DNA from: Bacteroidales bacterium
GTDB lineage: Bacteria > Bacteroidota > Bacteroidia > Bacteroidales > 4484-276
Direction of reading: 5' to 3'
Assembly: GCA_035647615.1 (NCBI GenBank)
Contig: DASRND010000025.1
Coordinates: 1 to 64,000, forward strand
DNA length: 64,000 nt
Shown here: positions 1 to 7,278 of the stretch, piece after piece
Position numbering within the stretch: the first letter of the stretch is position 1
How the letters are laid out: every line of letters starts with the position of its first letter
The notes under the pieces: generated by a model
The model's database searches: none
What the model saw: the letters and a program-made list of their open reading frames with translations, nothing else
Told to the model about the DNA's origin: nothing
Made by a program: the position numbers and the translations under genes

Positions 1-22
1 ATTAAAATAGATTATTTATATT

Positions 23-1102
23 ATGAATGAAGTATTCAGCAGAATCCCGGCTTCAGAACTAAATGAAGTTTATCTCTTTCATAAAAAATATACTGGTGAA
101 AAAAGATCAAATTATGTTTGGGATTGGCAGTATGGTGCTACCAATCCATTTCCCTCTGTTTTGGTTGGAGGTAAGATTTCAAATGTGTTAATTGCTACCC
201 AAGGAATGTTTGCAATTAATTTAAGAACCTCCGATGGTATTGAATTAACCGGTAAAAACGAATCCCTATTAGTTGATGAATCATTAAGGATGACCGGATT
301 AAGCAAAAAGCTTTACGATTTTGCCTTACAAGAATATCACAAAGAAAAAATAACCTGTTTGTGGGGGTTTTCCAGAAAGGCAATAATTCCTCTTCAGCGA
401 GCAGGGTTTAGGGTGTATTTTAACGTTATTCAAAGATCCATCATATCCCTGGATTTGTTGAATGTGATAAATCTTGTACGTAATAAGAAACAGCCAGCTT
501 ACAAAAAAATAGCCGGCATTCTGACTTCGGTTATGGCTACAATTTCTTCAAAGGTTTTATTGAAATATGCAGTTTTAAAAATCAAGAATGCCGAAGGTAC
601 ATCTGGAAGTTTTACAGACTCTTTGCAAAATAAAAACGATTTATTAGCATTGTTTGAAAAAATCAGGGAAAAGTATCCAGAGTTGATTCATATAAATCAA
701 GATTATGAATACTATAACTGGAGAATATTGCTTTCGCCCCTTAAAATTAAAAAACGGTTTCTGTATGTTGATAACGAGTTAGTTGGTTATTTTTATTTGA
801 CATATCATGAGCGTTACACTGAAGTAACAGACTTAACATTTATTCAGGATGCTCATGGTCATGCTTTAATACGTGAGATTATTGATATAATAAAAAATGA
901 GAATTTAAGAATGCTTTATTACAATTTCAACTCTGCGAATGAGCTTAATTTGTATGTAGATTCATTTCTCAGAAAAATTGGTTTTTTTAGCACCAAAGGG
1001 CCTAATCATTTTGTATTGCGCAATTTTACGCACTCCGAAGGTGATGCGTTTTTTAATATCGAAGATTGGTATATTAATAACCTTTGGAATGAAGGAATAT
1101 AG
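23..1102 (+). CDS. GNAT-like acyltransferase of a polysaccharide cluster
   Basis: This 359-residue protein looks like the GNAT-fold proteins found in Bacteroidota glycan clusters. The N-terminal third (about residues 20-140) has the pattern of an acetyltransferase core, including an 'SLLVDESLRMTGLSKKL' stretch resembling the acyl-CoA loop followed by a helix, then 'GFSRKAIIPLQRAGF'. A second, weaker GNAT-like half follows (about 210-340). It probably acylates a nucleotide sugar or glycan intermediate in the cytoplasm; the substrate cannot be told. The ATG at 23 lies only 22 bases from the window edge, so the promoter or an upstream operon gene may be outside. The next gene starts 8 bases after its stop. 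Base composition is AT-rich compared with the housekeeping genes further on. Family level only. Confidence 0.7.
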   Translation: MNEVFSRIPASELNEVYLFHKKYTGEKRSNYVWDWQYGATNPFPSVLVGGKISNVLIATQGMFAINLRTSDGIELTGKNESLLVDESLRMTGLSKKLYDFALQEYHKEKITCLWGFSRKAIIPLQRAGFRVYFNVIQRSIISLDLLNVINLVRNKKQPAYKKIAGILTSVMATISSKVLLKYAVLKIKNAEGTSGSFTDSLQNKNDLLALFEKIREKYPELIHINQDYEYYNWRILLSPLKIKKRFLYVDNELVGYFYLTYHERYTEVTDLTFIQDAHGHALIREIIDIIKNENLRMLYYNFNSANELNLYVDSFLRKIGFFSTKGPNHFVLRNFTHSEGDAFFNIEDWYINNLWNEGI

Positions 1103-1110
1103 GTTTTGAT

Positions 1111-1926
1111 ATGTTGAAAATAGCTCTCTCCCACGACATTGATCGTGTTGATAAAACGTATCAGTATTTTACAAAAAGTTTAGCGCATTTAATCAAATTA
1201 AATGCAAAAGGTTTGACTGGTCAAATTAGGTCAATAGGCAAAAAGAAACCTTATTGGACATTTGATGAATTTATTGAAATTGAAAAAAGATACAATGTAA
1301 GGTCAACCGTTTTTTTCTTGAATGAATCAATTAAATTGAATCCTTTTGATCTGGAGTCTTATAAATTATCTTTAGGGAGATATAAAATTCTCGATCCGAG
1401 AATTGTAGGGGTAATAAATTATCTTGACCAAAATGGATGGGAGATTGGAGTGCATGGGTCATTCAATTCCTTTAAAAATTTTGAGCTTCTAAAAGAGGAG
1501 AAAGAAACCTTGGAGAAAATAGTCGGGCATCCCATTTCTGGAATCAGACAACATTACCTCAATTTGAACGAACATACCTGGCAATTTCAACAAAAAGCAG
1601 GATTCCTATATGATTCATCCTGGGGCTATACAAGAGATATCGGGTTTAAAGAAGACAAATACTTACCTTTCCATCCATTGGACAACCATTTTAAAGTAAT
1701 ACCTCTCACCATAATGGATACTTGTTTTATGGCTAGACCTGACAGATGGGTAAGGTATGAAAAACTTCTTGATCAATGTGAAGAAAAAGAAGCAATTATG
1801 GTGATAAATTTTCATCAACATGTTTTCAGTAGGTATGACTTTCCGGGTTATCTGGAAACTTATGTTGAACTTATTGAGAGAGCGATTAGGCGCGATGCTA
1901 AATTTGTTACGCTGTCCGAGATTTAA
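1111..1926 (+). CDS. Polysaccharide deacetylase family protein
   Basis: The 271-residue product carries NodB-like carbohydrate deacetylase landmarks: 'LSHDIDRVDK' near the N-terminus (the HD metal-binding motif), 'GWEIGVHGSFNSF' around residue 115 (the HxxS/T motif) and a C-terminal 'VINFHQHVF' segment. It is the shorter form common in Bacteroidota capsule clusters. The expected role is metal-dependent removal of an acetyl group from a sugar of a surface glycan or its lipid-linked precursor. It is the second of four tightly packed plus-strand genes (gaps of 8, 18 and 13 bases), so co-transcription is very likely. A second, diverged deacetylase lies at 5822. No signal peptide is evident, which suggests cytoplasmic action. 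The fold is fairly certain, the substrate unknown. Confidence 0.8.
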   Translation: MLKIALSHDIDRVDKTYQYFTKSLAHLIKLNAKGLTGQIRSIGKKKPYWTFDEFIEIEKRYNVRSTVFFLNESIKLNPFDLESYKLSLGRYKILDPRIVGVINYLDQNGWEIGVHGSFNSFKNFELLKEEKETLEKIVGHPISGIRQHYLNLNEHTWQFQQKAGFLYDSSWGYTRDIGFKEDKYLPFHPLDNHFKVIPLTIMDTCFMARPDRWVRYEKLLDQCEEKEAIMVINFHQHVFSRYDFPGYLETYVELIERAIRRDAKFVTLSEI

Positions 1927-1944
1927 AATTAATAGAATCATATT

Positions 1945-2883
1945 TTGAATGTACTTTTTGTAAGTAGCGGAAATACACTATATGGAATATCCCCTATCAC
2001 CAGAAGCCAGGGCGTATCATTGGGAAACTTTAATGTTGAGGTTTTTTATTTTCCAATTGTTGGTAAAGGTTTACGAAGCTATTTAATTCATATAGTTAAA
2101 CTTAAAAAGCACTTAAGTGTCAAAAAGTATGATTTAATTCATGCCCATTATTCATTAGCTGGATTTGTGGCAACATTAGCCGGTAGTAAACCCTTGGTTG
2201 TTTCTTTGATGGGAAGCGACTCAAAGCATGGTTTTTTTTCAAATCTATTTATCAAGTTCTTTTCAGTTTTTTTTTGGCGAGAGTGCATTGTTAAATCAAA
2301 AGAAATGCGTGAAAGCTTAAACCTGAGAACAGCATTTCTTATTCCGAATGGAGTAGATATCGTTAGATTTATTCCAATGCAAAAGGAAACAGCCCAAAAC
2401 CTTTTGGGGTGGGGTAATGATAAAAAACACATATTATTTGGGGCAAATGTAAATCGACCCGAGAAAAACTTCACTTTAACACAAGCAGCAATTAAAAAAA
2501 TAGGAAACAAAAATGTTGAAACACACGCTTTGAATAATATTGACCCTGTGGTTATTCCATTATTGTTAAACGCCTCTGATGTAGTGATGCTCACAAGTTT
2601 ATGGGAAGGAAGCCCAAATGTGATAAAAGAAGCAATGGCTTGCAATCGTCCAATCGTTTCTACTGATGTTGGTGATGTAAGATGGCTTTTTGGTGATTTG
2701 CATGGCCATTATCTTACTGGTTTTGAACCAGGAGATGTTGCTGATAAGATAATGGAGGCTATTAATTTTTCTCACGATTATCAGCATACCAATGGAAGAG
2801 ACCGTATTATTCAATTGGAATTAGATTCTAATAGCGTGGCGAAACGAATAGTTGAGATATATAGTCAAATTTTAAAGCGCTAA
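1945..2883 (+). CDS. Glycosyltransferase family 4
   Basis: The 312-residue protein is a GT-B glycosyltransferase. The N-terminal half has a Rossmann-like start ('VLFVSSGNTLYGISP') and 'YDLIHAHYSLAGF', typical of GT4 acceptor domains. The C-terminal half has 'TSLWEGSPNVIKEAMAC', the E-x7-E nucleotide-sugar motif of GT4, followed by 'RPIVSTDVGDVRWLF'. It should transfer a sugar from a nucleotide donor onto a lipid-linked glycan at the inner face of the membrane. The start is a TTG at 1945, the only in-frame start that keeps the N-terminal beta strand. It is somewhat shorter than the usual 350-400 residues. Third gene of the operon; donor and linkage cannot be predicted. Confidence 0.85.
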   Translation: MNVLFVSSGNTLYGISPITRSQGVSLGNFNVEVFYFPIVGKGLRSYLIHIVKLKKHLSVKKYDLIHAHYSLAGFVATLAGSKPLVVSLMGSDSKHGFFSNLFIKFFSVFFWRECIVKSKEMRESLNLRTAFLIPNGVDIVRFIPMQKETAQNLLGWGNDKKHILFGANVNRPEKNFTLTQAAIKKIGNKNVETHALNNIDPVVIPLLLNASDVVMLTSLWEGSPNVIKEAMACNRPIVSTDVGDVRWLFGDLHGHYLTGFEPGDVADKIMEAINFSHDYQHTNGRDRIIQLELDSNSVAKRIVEIYSQILKR

Positions 2884-2896
2884 GGTTTTTAATAAT

Positions 2897-3991
2897 ATGA
2901 AGGTTCTTTTCTATTTCGGCCATCCTGCTCAATACCTATTTCTTCGTGCTACGATAAATCTTCTAAGACAGTCGAGTCATGATGTAATAATTTTGATCAA
3001 GACTAAGGATGTTCTTGAAAGTATTTTAATAAAGGATAAAATCAGCTACATTAATATACTTCCAACTGAACGTGGTTTGTCCAAATTAGCAATCCTAAGC
3101 AGCCTAATTAAACGATTATTTAAAATTTTACCAATCATTGTAAAGGAAAAACCAAATCTGCTGGTCGGCACTGATGCTTCTATTGCTATTCTTGGCAAGA
3201 TTATGCAAATAAACCGAATTTCAATTACAGAAGATGATTACAATGTCATTAAAGCTTTAGCCGATCTCACATATCCGTTTACACAAACAATACTTTGTCC
3301 CGAAGTATGTTCCGTAGGCAAGTATCATCAGAAAAAGATAGGTTATCAGGGTTATATGAAACTTGGCTACCTGCACCCAAATGTTTTTAATCCTAATCCT
3401 TCAATAAAACAAAAATACCACTTAGGAGATAATTATATCATCTTTCGCCTGGCGCGTTTAACTGCCCATCATGACTTTGGAATAAAAGGATTAAGTGAAA
3501 GTAGCTTGAAAAAATTGATTGAAGTTGCCGAAATGAAAAATTTCCACATTTACATTTCATCCGAAAGTGAGCTAAATGCTGAGTTTAATAACTATAAACT
3601 TAACATTGATCCAAATGATCTGCACCATGTTTTGGCTTATGCTTCATTACTCGTATCTGATAGTCAAAGCATGAGCGTAGAAGCAGCAATGCTAGGGGTT
3701 CCTTCAATCAGGGTTTCAGACTTCATGGGTAAAATTTCGGTATTAGAAGAATTGGAACATACTTATGATCTTACATTTGGGATTAAACCCTCCGATGTGG
3801 CTGGCTTGTTAGAAAAGTTTAACGCCTTGATAACCGAACCAAATCTAAGAGATAAATTTCAAAAGCGAAAAAATCAGATGCTTAAAGATAAAATTGATGT
3901 TACAGCTTTTCTGACCTGGTTCATCGAAAACTACCCTTACAGCAAACGCATCATGAAAGAAAACCCTGATTATCAATACAACTTCAAATAA
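2897..3991 (+). CDS. DUF354 family glycosyltransferase-like protein
   Basis: The 364-residue product matches the DUF354 family of GT-B-like proteins found in bacterial and archaeal surface-glycan clusters. Visible marks are 'MKVLFYFGHPAQYLFLRATI' at the N-terminus, 'KPNLLVGTDASIAILGK' in the first domain and 'ASLLVSDSQSMSVEAAMLG' in the second, a UDP-sugar epimerase/MurG-like donor loop. The family has no firmly established reaction; transfer or modification of a nucleotide-linked sugar is the usual inference. It is the last gene of the four-gene operon. A hairpin repeat begins immediately after its stop at 3992 and may help end transcription. Confidence 0.75.
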   Translation: MKVLFYFGHPAQYLFLRATINLLRQSSHDVIILIKTKDVLESILIKDKISYINILPTERGLSKLAILSSLIKRLFKILPIIVKEKPNLLVGTDASIAILGKIMQINRISITEDDYNVIKALADLTYPFTQTILCPEVCSVGKYHQKKIGYQGYMKLGYLHPNVFNPNPSIKQKYHLGDNYIIFRLARLTAHHDFGIKGLSESSLKKLIEVAEMKNFHIYISSESELNAEFNNYKLNIDPNDLHHVLAYASLLVSDSQSMSVEAAMLGVPSIRVSDFMGKISVLEELEHTYDLTFGIKPSDVAGLLEKFNALITEPNLRDKFQKRKNQMLKDKIDVTAFLTWFIENYPYSKRIMKENPDYQYNFK

Positions 3992-4111
3992 ACCGCTAAT
4001 GCACGCTAAACCACCGCTAATTTCCGCTAATGATACGCTAATTTTCGAAAAATAAATATTAGCGTTTATCCGCGTTCATTCGCGGTCTTTCATTTCTCGT
4101 AAATCTGCGGA
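3992..4111. repeat. CGCTAAT/GCGGATA hairpin repeat, unit 1
   Basis: This is the first of three related units of roughly 110-120 bases around the GxxExxY gene. It begins 'accgctaatgcacgct', has 'cgctaattttcg' in the middle, and ends 'tttatccgcg' then 'ctgcgga'. The 5' half is rich in CGCTAAT and the 3' half in the complementary TTAGCG/GCGG, so each unit can fold on itself. No ORF is present. Confidence 0.75.
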
Positions 4112-4144
4112 TATTCCTTCTTCGTTAATTTTAAACCTAACATT

Positions 4145-4534
4145 ATGACAGATTTAATTTTTAAAGATGAATCTTACAAGATAATCGGCTGTTGTTTTGA
4201 GGTATATAATCATCTTGGTCCTGGCTTCATGGAAGCAGTTTACCAGGAGGCTCTTGCTATGGAATTTACTGAACAGGGCGTCCCATTTGTTGAGTTTGCT
4301 GAGATGACGATAAATTACAAAGGAAGACAACTCAGGAAGAAGTACTTCCCCGACTTTTTGTGCTACGAAAATATCATTGTTGAGATCAAAGCTTTAGAAA
4401 ATCTCTGTTCGGATCATCAGGCACAGGTGCTTAATTATCTTAAAGGAACCAGTAGCCCTCTGGGAATTTTAGTGAATTTCGGGAGTAGTAAACTACAGCA
4501 CCAGCGGTTTGCAAATACAAAGAATGACCGCTAA
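4145..4534 (+). CDS. GxxExxY protein (PD-(D/E)XK nuclease-like fold)
   Basis: The 129-residue protein has the family signature 'GPGFMEAVYQEAL' (GxxExxY). It also has a PD-(D/E)XK-type core: 'YFPDFLCYENIIVEIKA', where the Asp and the ExK pair would bind metal. GxxExxY proteins are common in Bacteroidota and other environmental bacteria, often in several copies beside repeats, and their function is not settled; a nuclease role is inferred from the fold. Here the gene sits between unit 1 and unit 2 of a hairpin repeat, and its last codons and TAA stop fall in the first bases of unit 2 ('accgctaatgc'). This suggests that gene and repeat travel together. Length is normal for the family and no frame damage is seen. 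Confidence 0.85.
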   Translation: MTDLIFKDESYKIIGCCFEVYNHLGPGFMEAVYQEALAMEFTEQGVPFVEFAEMTINYKGRQLRKKYFPDFLCYENIIVEIKALENLCSDHQAQVLNYLKGTSSPLGILVNFGSSKLQHQRFANTKNDR

Positions 4535-4636
4535 TGCAATTAAAATAACCGCGAATACACGCCAATCAAACGCTAATTTTTGCGAATAGAAATCCTTTTA
4601 GCGTCTATCCGCGTGCAATCCGCGTAAATCTGCGGA
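4527..4636. repeat. CGCTAAT/GCGGATA hairpin repeat, unit 2
   Basis: Second unit, immediately 3' of the GxxExxY gene and supplying its stop codon. It contains 'accgcgaatacacgcc', 'cgctaatttttgcg', 'ttagcgtctatccgcgtgca' and a terminal 'ctgcgga', the same order of blocks as unit 1. Confidence 0.75.
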
Positions 4637-4645
4637 CAAACTTTT

Positions 4646-4752
4646 ACCGCGAATACACGCCAATTACCCGCTAATTTTCGCTAATGTTACGCCAATTTTC
4701 GCTAATAATATTTTTAGCGTTTATCTGCGTGCAATTTGCGTTAATCTGCGGA
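4646..4752. repeat. CGCTAAT/GCGGATA hairpin repeat, unit 3
   Basis: Third unit, tandem to unit 2 after 9 bases. It has the same block order ('accgcgaatacacgcc', 'cgctaattttcgctaat', 'ttagcgtttatctgcgtgca', 'ctgcgga'). Units 2 and 3 are closer to each other than to unit 1. Confidence 0.75.
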
Positions 4753-4811
4753 CTTTTCTTTTTCCGTTAATTTAGCGGTGTTAACTTTAGTAATTAATGT
4801 CGGAAAACCAT

Positions 4812-4819
4812 TACCTTTG
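4812..4819 (+). promoter_or_regulatory. -7 element (TAnnTTTG) of the antitoxin operon
   Basis: TACCTTTG lies 24 bases before the ATG at 4844 and matches the Bacteroidota -7 consensus. No good -33 TTG at the usual spacing was found, so support is partial. Confidence 0.5.
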
Positions 4820-4843
4820 CTCTGATTCAAAATCATTAAAACA

Positions 4844-5086
4844 ATGGAAGCAATTTTCAAACTAAACGTTAAGCAGATTGATGGGGCGTTCGTTGAGGCG
4901 ATCAAAAAGATGTTTAATGAAAAGGATGTTATCATACGTATCAGTACCCCTCTGGATGAAACGGAATACCTTCTGTCGAGTGAAGCAAATGAAAGGCATA
5001 TTCTTGAAAATAGCGTTGCTGAACCGGCAATGCAATTTACCGCTGAAGAGTTCAGGAAGTATGCGGATAAAACGCTAAAACCATAA
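4844..5086 (+). CDS. Antitoxin-like small protein
   Basis: This 80-residue protein looks like the antitoxins paired with Txe/YoeB toxins in Bacteroidota. It has an N-terminal half with 'KEKDV'-like charged and hydrophobic alternation and a C-terminal acidic, helical tail ending 'AEEFRKYADKTLKP'. The family call rests mostly on context: its stop overlaps the ATG of a Txe-like reading frame at 5086 (TAATG), the usual coupling of antitoxin and toxin. A -7 promoter element lies just upstream. The antitoxin frame is intact although the toxin behind it is truncated. It would neutralise the toxin and repress its own promoter if the system were whole. Confidence 0.55.
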   Translation: MEAIFKLNVKQIDGAFVEAIKKMFNEKDVIIRISTPLDETEYLLSSEANERHILENSVAEPAMQFTAEEFRKYADKTLKP

Positions 5087-5181
5087 TGAGGTATATTCTT
5101 TTCAGAGGTAGCGCTTTCGATGATTTTAATGACTGGGCTGAAAGACAGATGTTGGAAATAAGAGTTAATTTTGACTCGTGA
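5086..5181 (+). pseudogene. Truncated Txe/YoeB-like toxin remnant (31 aa)
   Basis: An ATG overlapping the antitoxin stop opens a 31-codon frame beginning 'MRYILFRGSAFDDFNDW', which resembles the N-terminus of Txe/YoeB ribosome-dependent endoribonucleases. The family is normally about 85-90 residues and ends with the catalytic Glu, Arg and His-Tyr, all missing here. The frame ends at a TGA whose last bases overlap the GTG start of the next gene (GTGA). Either a deletion fused the toxin's 5' end to the downstream nucleotidyltransferase, or this is a short coupling peptide. The intact pair at 7989/8200 shows what a complete version looks like. Confidence 0.55.
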
Positions 5182-5513
5182 TAATAAGAGACGAAATATC
5201 AAAAGGAGAAGAAGTATTCAGACGTTTGTGCAAAGCGCATGACGTAAAATCCTTGTATGCTTTTGGATCTGCCACCAACGATCACTTCAATTTTCAAAGC
5301 AGTGACATTGATCTGGTCGTCGAAATTGATGAAGCTGATCCCGTGAAACGGGGCGAGAAGTTACTTTCGCTGTGGGATGCTTTTGAACGTTTTTTTAATA
5401 GAAAAGTTGATTTATTAACGGACGCATCTATCAAAAATCCATTTTTAAGAAAAAGTATTGATTCTGGTAAAGTATTAATTTATGACGGATCAGGGGCTGA
5501 AATATTTGTCTGA
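5178..5513 (+). CDS. MntA-like nucleotidyltransferase (HEPN-toxin antitoxin)
   Basis: This 111-residue protein belongs to the minimal nucleotidyltransferase (MNT) family. It shows the polymerase-beta signature 'FGSATNDHFNFQSSDIDLVV' (GS ... DxD) and a third acidic strand at 'KVDLLTD'. In MntA-HepT systems the MNT protein AMPylates and inactivates the HEPN ribonuclease HepT. The start is a GTG at 5178 that overlaps the preceding stop by four bases. The partner would normally overlap its 3' end: an ATG at 5482 does open a HepT-like start, but that frame stops after 16 codons. The antitoxin appears intact and the toxin destroyed. Spacing between the GS and DxD motifs is slightly longer than typical. 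Confidence 0.75.
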   Translation: MIIRDEISKGEEVFRRLCKAHDVKSLYAFGSATNDHFNFQSSDIDLVVEIDEADPVKRGEKLLSLWDAFERFFNRKVDLLTDASIKNPFLRKSIDSGKVLIYDGSGAEIFV

Positions 5514-5532
5514 TATTCATCGGGCAATATAA
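5482..5532 (+). pseudogene. HepT/HEPN toxin remnant (16 aa)
   Basis: This frame overlaps the end of the nucleotidyltransferase gene and reads 'MTDQGLKYLSDIHRAI' before a TAA. That is the usual N-terminus of HepT (DUF86) proteins, which are about 110 residues long and carry an RxxxxxY/H active site further on. The same frame reads on after the stop for a few plausible codons and is then lost. Bases 5533-5821 hold no other gene; I see only short frame fragments there. Confidence 0.55.
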
Positions 5533-5821
5533 AAAACAGAAGTGTTCAATTTGATGCTAAGTTTAACATTCTAATAACGAACTTTATGTTTCAGATTTTG
5601 AGGACATCAGTTATATTAAACGAGTTTCACTTGATAAAAATAGAAAGCAGAACATTTATTACGGATTTAGACTGATCTGTGTTAATCAGTTGAATCCGCG
5701 TCAACTTGTCCGACCGCTGGTGGATCAGTGTTCAAATAACTGAACGATGTTAAGCGATGGCCAGAATATTAGAAATTGATTTAATTTATTTTCAGCTTGA
5801 TACTGAATAAAATAATTTTCT

Positions 5822-6709
5822 ATGGACTTCACGATTAAACAATACACCCAACTCCTTCAAACCCTGAAATCTCAGGGTTTTTCGTTTTATACCTTTGCGG
5901 AGTACATAAACGATAGCACTGCAAGCTCATCGCTCACCTCTCGCCACTCATCGCTTATAATCCTTCGTCATGATGTGGAGAAACGTTATAGCAATGCGCT
6001 GCGCTTTGCCCAAATACAGCATGAAATGGATATTCGCGGGAGCTACTACTTTAGGCTTATGCCAAAGTCTTTTAATGGAAGTATCATAAAACAAATTGCA
6101 GCCCTGGGTCACGAAATTGGTTACCATTACGACGACCTTAGTGAGTGCAGGGGAGATTACGGAAGGGCATACGAGCGGTTTAAGAAAAATCTGGCCTACC
6201 TTCGCGAAATCGCACCTGTAAAAACCATCACCATGGAAGGTGCTCCGCTGTCGAGATATGATAACCGTGATCTATGGAGAAGAGAAGAAGTGAGAGATGA
6301 GTGGCGAGAGATGAGAGGTGAGAAAGAAGAAAAACTCACTGCTCATCACTCATCGCTTAACTCTAAAAAAAGTTACCGCGATTTTGGCATCATCGCAGAG
6401 CCTTACTTCGACATCAACTTCAACGAGCTGTTTTATATCACCGACACCGGCCGCCGCTGGGATGGCCATCTGTTCAATGTTAGGGACAAAGCCACCAAAG
6501 AAAACCCTGTAACCAATCCCGAATTCCTAAAGCTAAGGTACAGGCATACCGCCGATATTATCAATGCGTTGGAGGCAGGGAGTTTCCCGCGAAGAGCCAT
6601 GCTTAATTTTCATCCTCAAAGGTGGAATGATGCATTGATCCCGTGGATGCAGGAGCTGGTATGGCAGAATGCGAAGAATCAGGTGAAGAGGTTTCTTGTT
6701 AGGAAGTAG
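5822..6709 (+). CDS. Polysaccharide deacetylase-like protein with two in-frame repeat insertions
   Basis: The 295-residue protein has deacetylase-like motifs: 'ILRHDVEKRY' (metal-binding HD), 'LGHEIGYHYDDL', 'TITMEGAPLSRYDNRDLW', 'AEPYFDINFNELFYITDTG' and 'MLNFHPQRW'. This set is typical of a Bacteroidota family found near glycan genes. Two stretches do not belong to the fold: about residues 35-45 ('SSSLTSRHSSL') and about 153-184, starting 'RREEVRDEWREMRGEKEE'. Both are translations of the CTCATCTC-type repeat seen in intergenic DNA at 7.6 and 9.0 kb, and both keep the frame. The second sits between 'NRDLW' and 'YRDFG', which would otherwise adjoin. The protein may tolerate these as surface loops. 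No signal peptide is seen. Transcription probably starts in the gap upstream. Confidence 0.75.
   Translation: MDFTIKQYTQLLQTLKSQGFSFYTFAEYINDSTASSSLTSRHSSLIILRHDVEKRYSNALRFAQIQHEMDIRGSYYFRLMPKSFNGSIIKQIAALGHEIGYHYDDLSECRGDYGRAYERFKKNLAYLREIAPVKTITMEGAPLSRYDNRDLWRREEVRDEWREMRGEKEEKLTAHHSSLNSKKSYRDFGIIAEPYFDINFNELFYITDTGRRWDGHLFNVRDKATKENPVTNPEFLKLRYRHTADIINALEAGSFPRRAMLNFHPQRWNDALIPWMQELVWQNAKNQVKRFLVRK
5925..5956. repeat. CTCATCTC-type repeat inside the deacetylase gene (site 1)
   Basis: A run of 'gctcatcgctcacctctcg' followed by 'ccactcatcgctt' lies within the coding frame. It has the same composition as the intergenic arrays at 7608-7706, 8911-9007 and 9047-9094. Confidence 0.7.
6281..6366. 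repeat. CTCATCTC-type inverted repeat inside the deacetylase gene (site 2)
   Basis: The left arm (6290-6322) is the GA-rich strand, 'gagagatgagtggcgagag' and onward. The right arm (6335-6358) is its CT-rich counterpart, 'ctcactgctcatcactcatc'. Together they form an imperfect hairpin about 86 bases long that stays open in frame. Confidence 0.75.
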
Positions 6710-6797
6710 TTAGTAGGTAGGGAGAAGTAGGGAGGAAGTAAGAAGTAGGTAGGAGGAAGTAAGAAGTAAGAAGTAGGTAGGATGTAGTAAGTAGAAA
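6708..6797. repeat. GTAGTAAGTAGGTAG-type array, upstream of IVP copy 1
   Basis: A purine-rich array of 'gtaggtag', 'gaagtaagaag' and 'gtagtaagtag' blocks starts in the stop codon of the deacetylase gene and ends 40 bases before the four-helix-bundle gene. The opposite strand of the same motif follows that gene at 7229. Confidence 0.8.
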
Positions 6798-6838
6798 GAG
6801 AAAAGTGGCATTTGGTAATTTGAAAAAACAAGTACATT

Positions 6839-7216
6839 ATGAGTAAAAATTATCAGGGTTTTAAGGATCTGATTGTATATCAGAAGGCTTTCCGCTTGTC
6901 GATGGACGTTTTTGAGGTATCGAAGTTGTTCCCAAAAGAGGAAATTTATTCATTAACTGATCAAATTAGAAGATCTTCTAGGTCAGTGGGAGCAAATTTA
7001 GGAGAGGCGTGGGCGAGAAGACGATACGTAAAATCTTTTGTGGCCAAGTTAATCGATTCTCAGGGTGAATCATTCGAGACTACGCATTGGTTGGATACTG
7101 CCATAGCAGCAAAATATATCGATCAAAAAAAATATGATGAATTATCGGGAATGAATATCGAAATTCAAAAAATGTTGGAATCAATGATTAACAGCCCTGA
7201 TAAATTTTGCCATTAG
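6839..7216 (+). CDS. Four-helix-bundle protein (23S rRNA IVP family), copy 1, full length
   Basis: The 125-residue protein has every mark of the S23/IVP family: 'YQGFKDLIVYQKAFRLSMD' at the N-terminus, 'YSLTDQIRRSSRSVGANLGE' in helix 2, 'AWARRRYVKSF' and a C-terminal 'MLESMINSPDKFCH'. The family was first seen encoded in intervening sequences of 23S rRNA genes and forms pentameric four-helix bundles; its cellular role is unsettled. It is encoded here outside rRNA. GTAG-type repeat precedes it and the inverse CTAC-type repeat follows (7229-7266), so the whole unit resembles a cassette bounded by inverted repeats. Truncated relatives lie at 7279, 8690, 9010, 9526 and 11829. This is the only complete copy. 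Confidence 0.9.
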   Translation: MSKNYQGFKDLIVYQKAFRLSMDVFEVSKLFPKEEIYSLTDQIRRSSRSVGANLGEAWARRRYVKSFVAKLIDSQGESFETTHWLDTAIAAKYIDQKKYDELSGMNIEIQKMLESMINSPDKFCH

Positions 7217-7228
7217 CTTATCTGTCGC

Positions 7229-7266
7229 CTAACTCCTACCTACTACCTACTAAATACTACTTACTG
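7229..7266. repeat. CTAC-type array, downstream of IVP copy 1
   Basis: 'cctacctactacctactaaa' and 'tactacttactg' are the inverse of the array at 6708-6797. The two can pair across the intervening gene. Confidence 0.8.
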
Positions 7267-7278
7267 TTTTAATACAAA

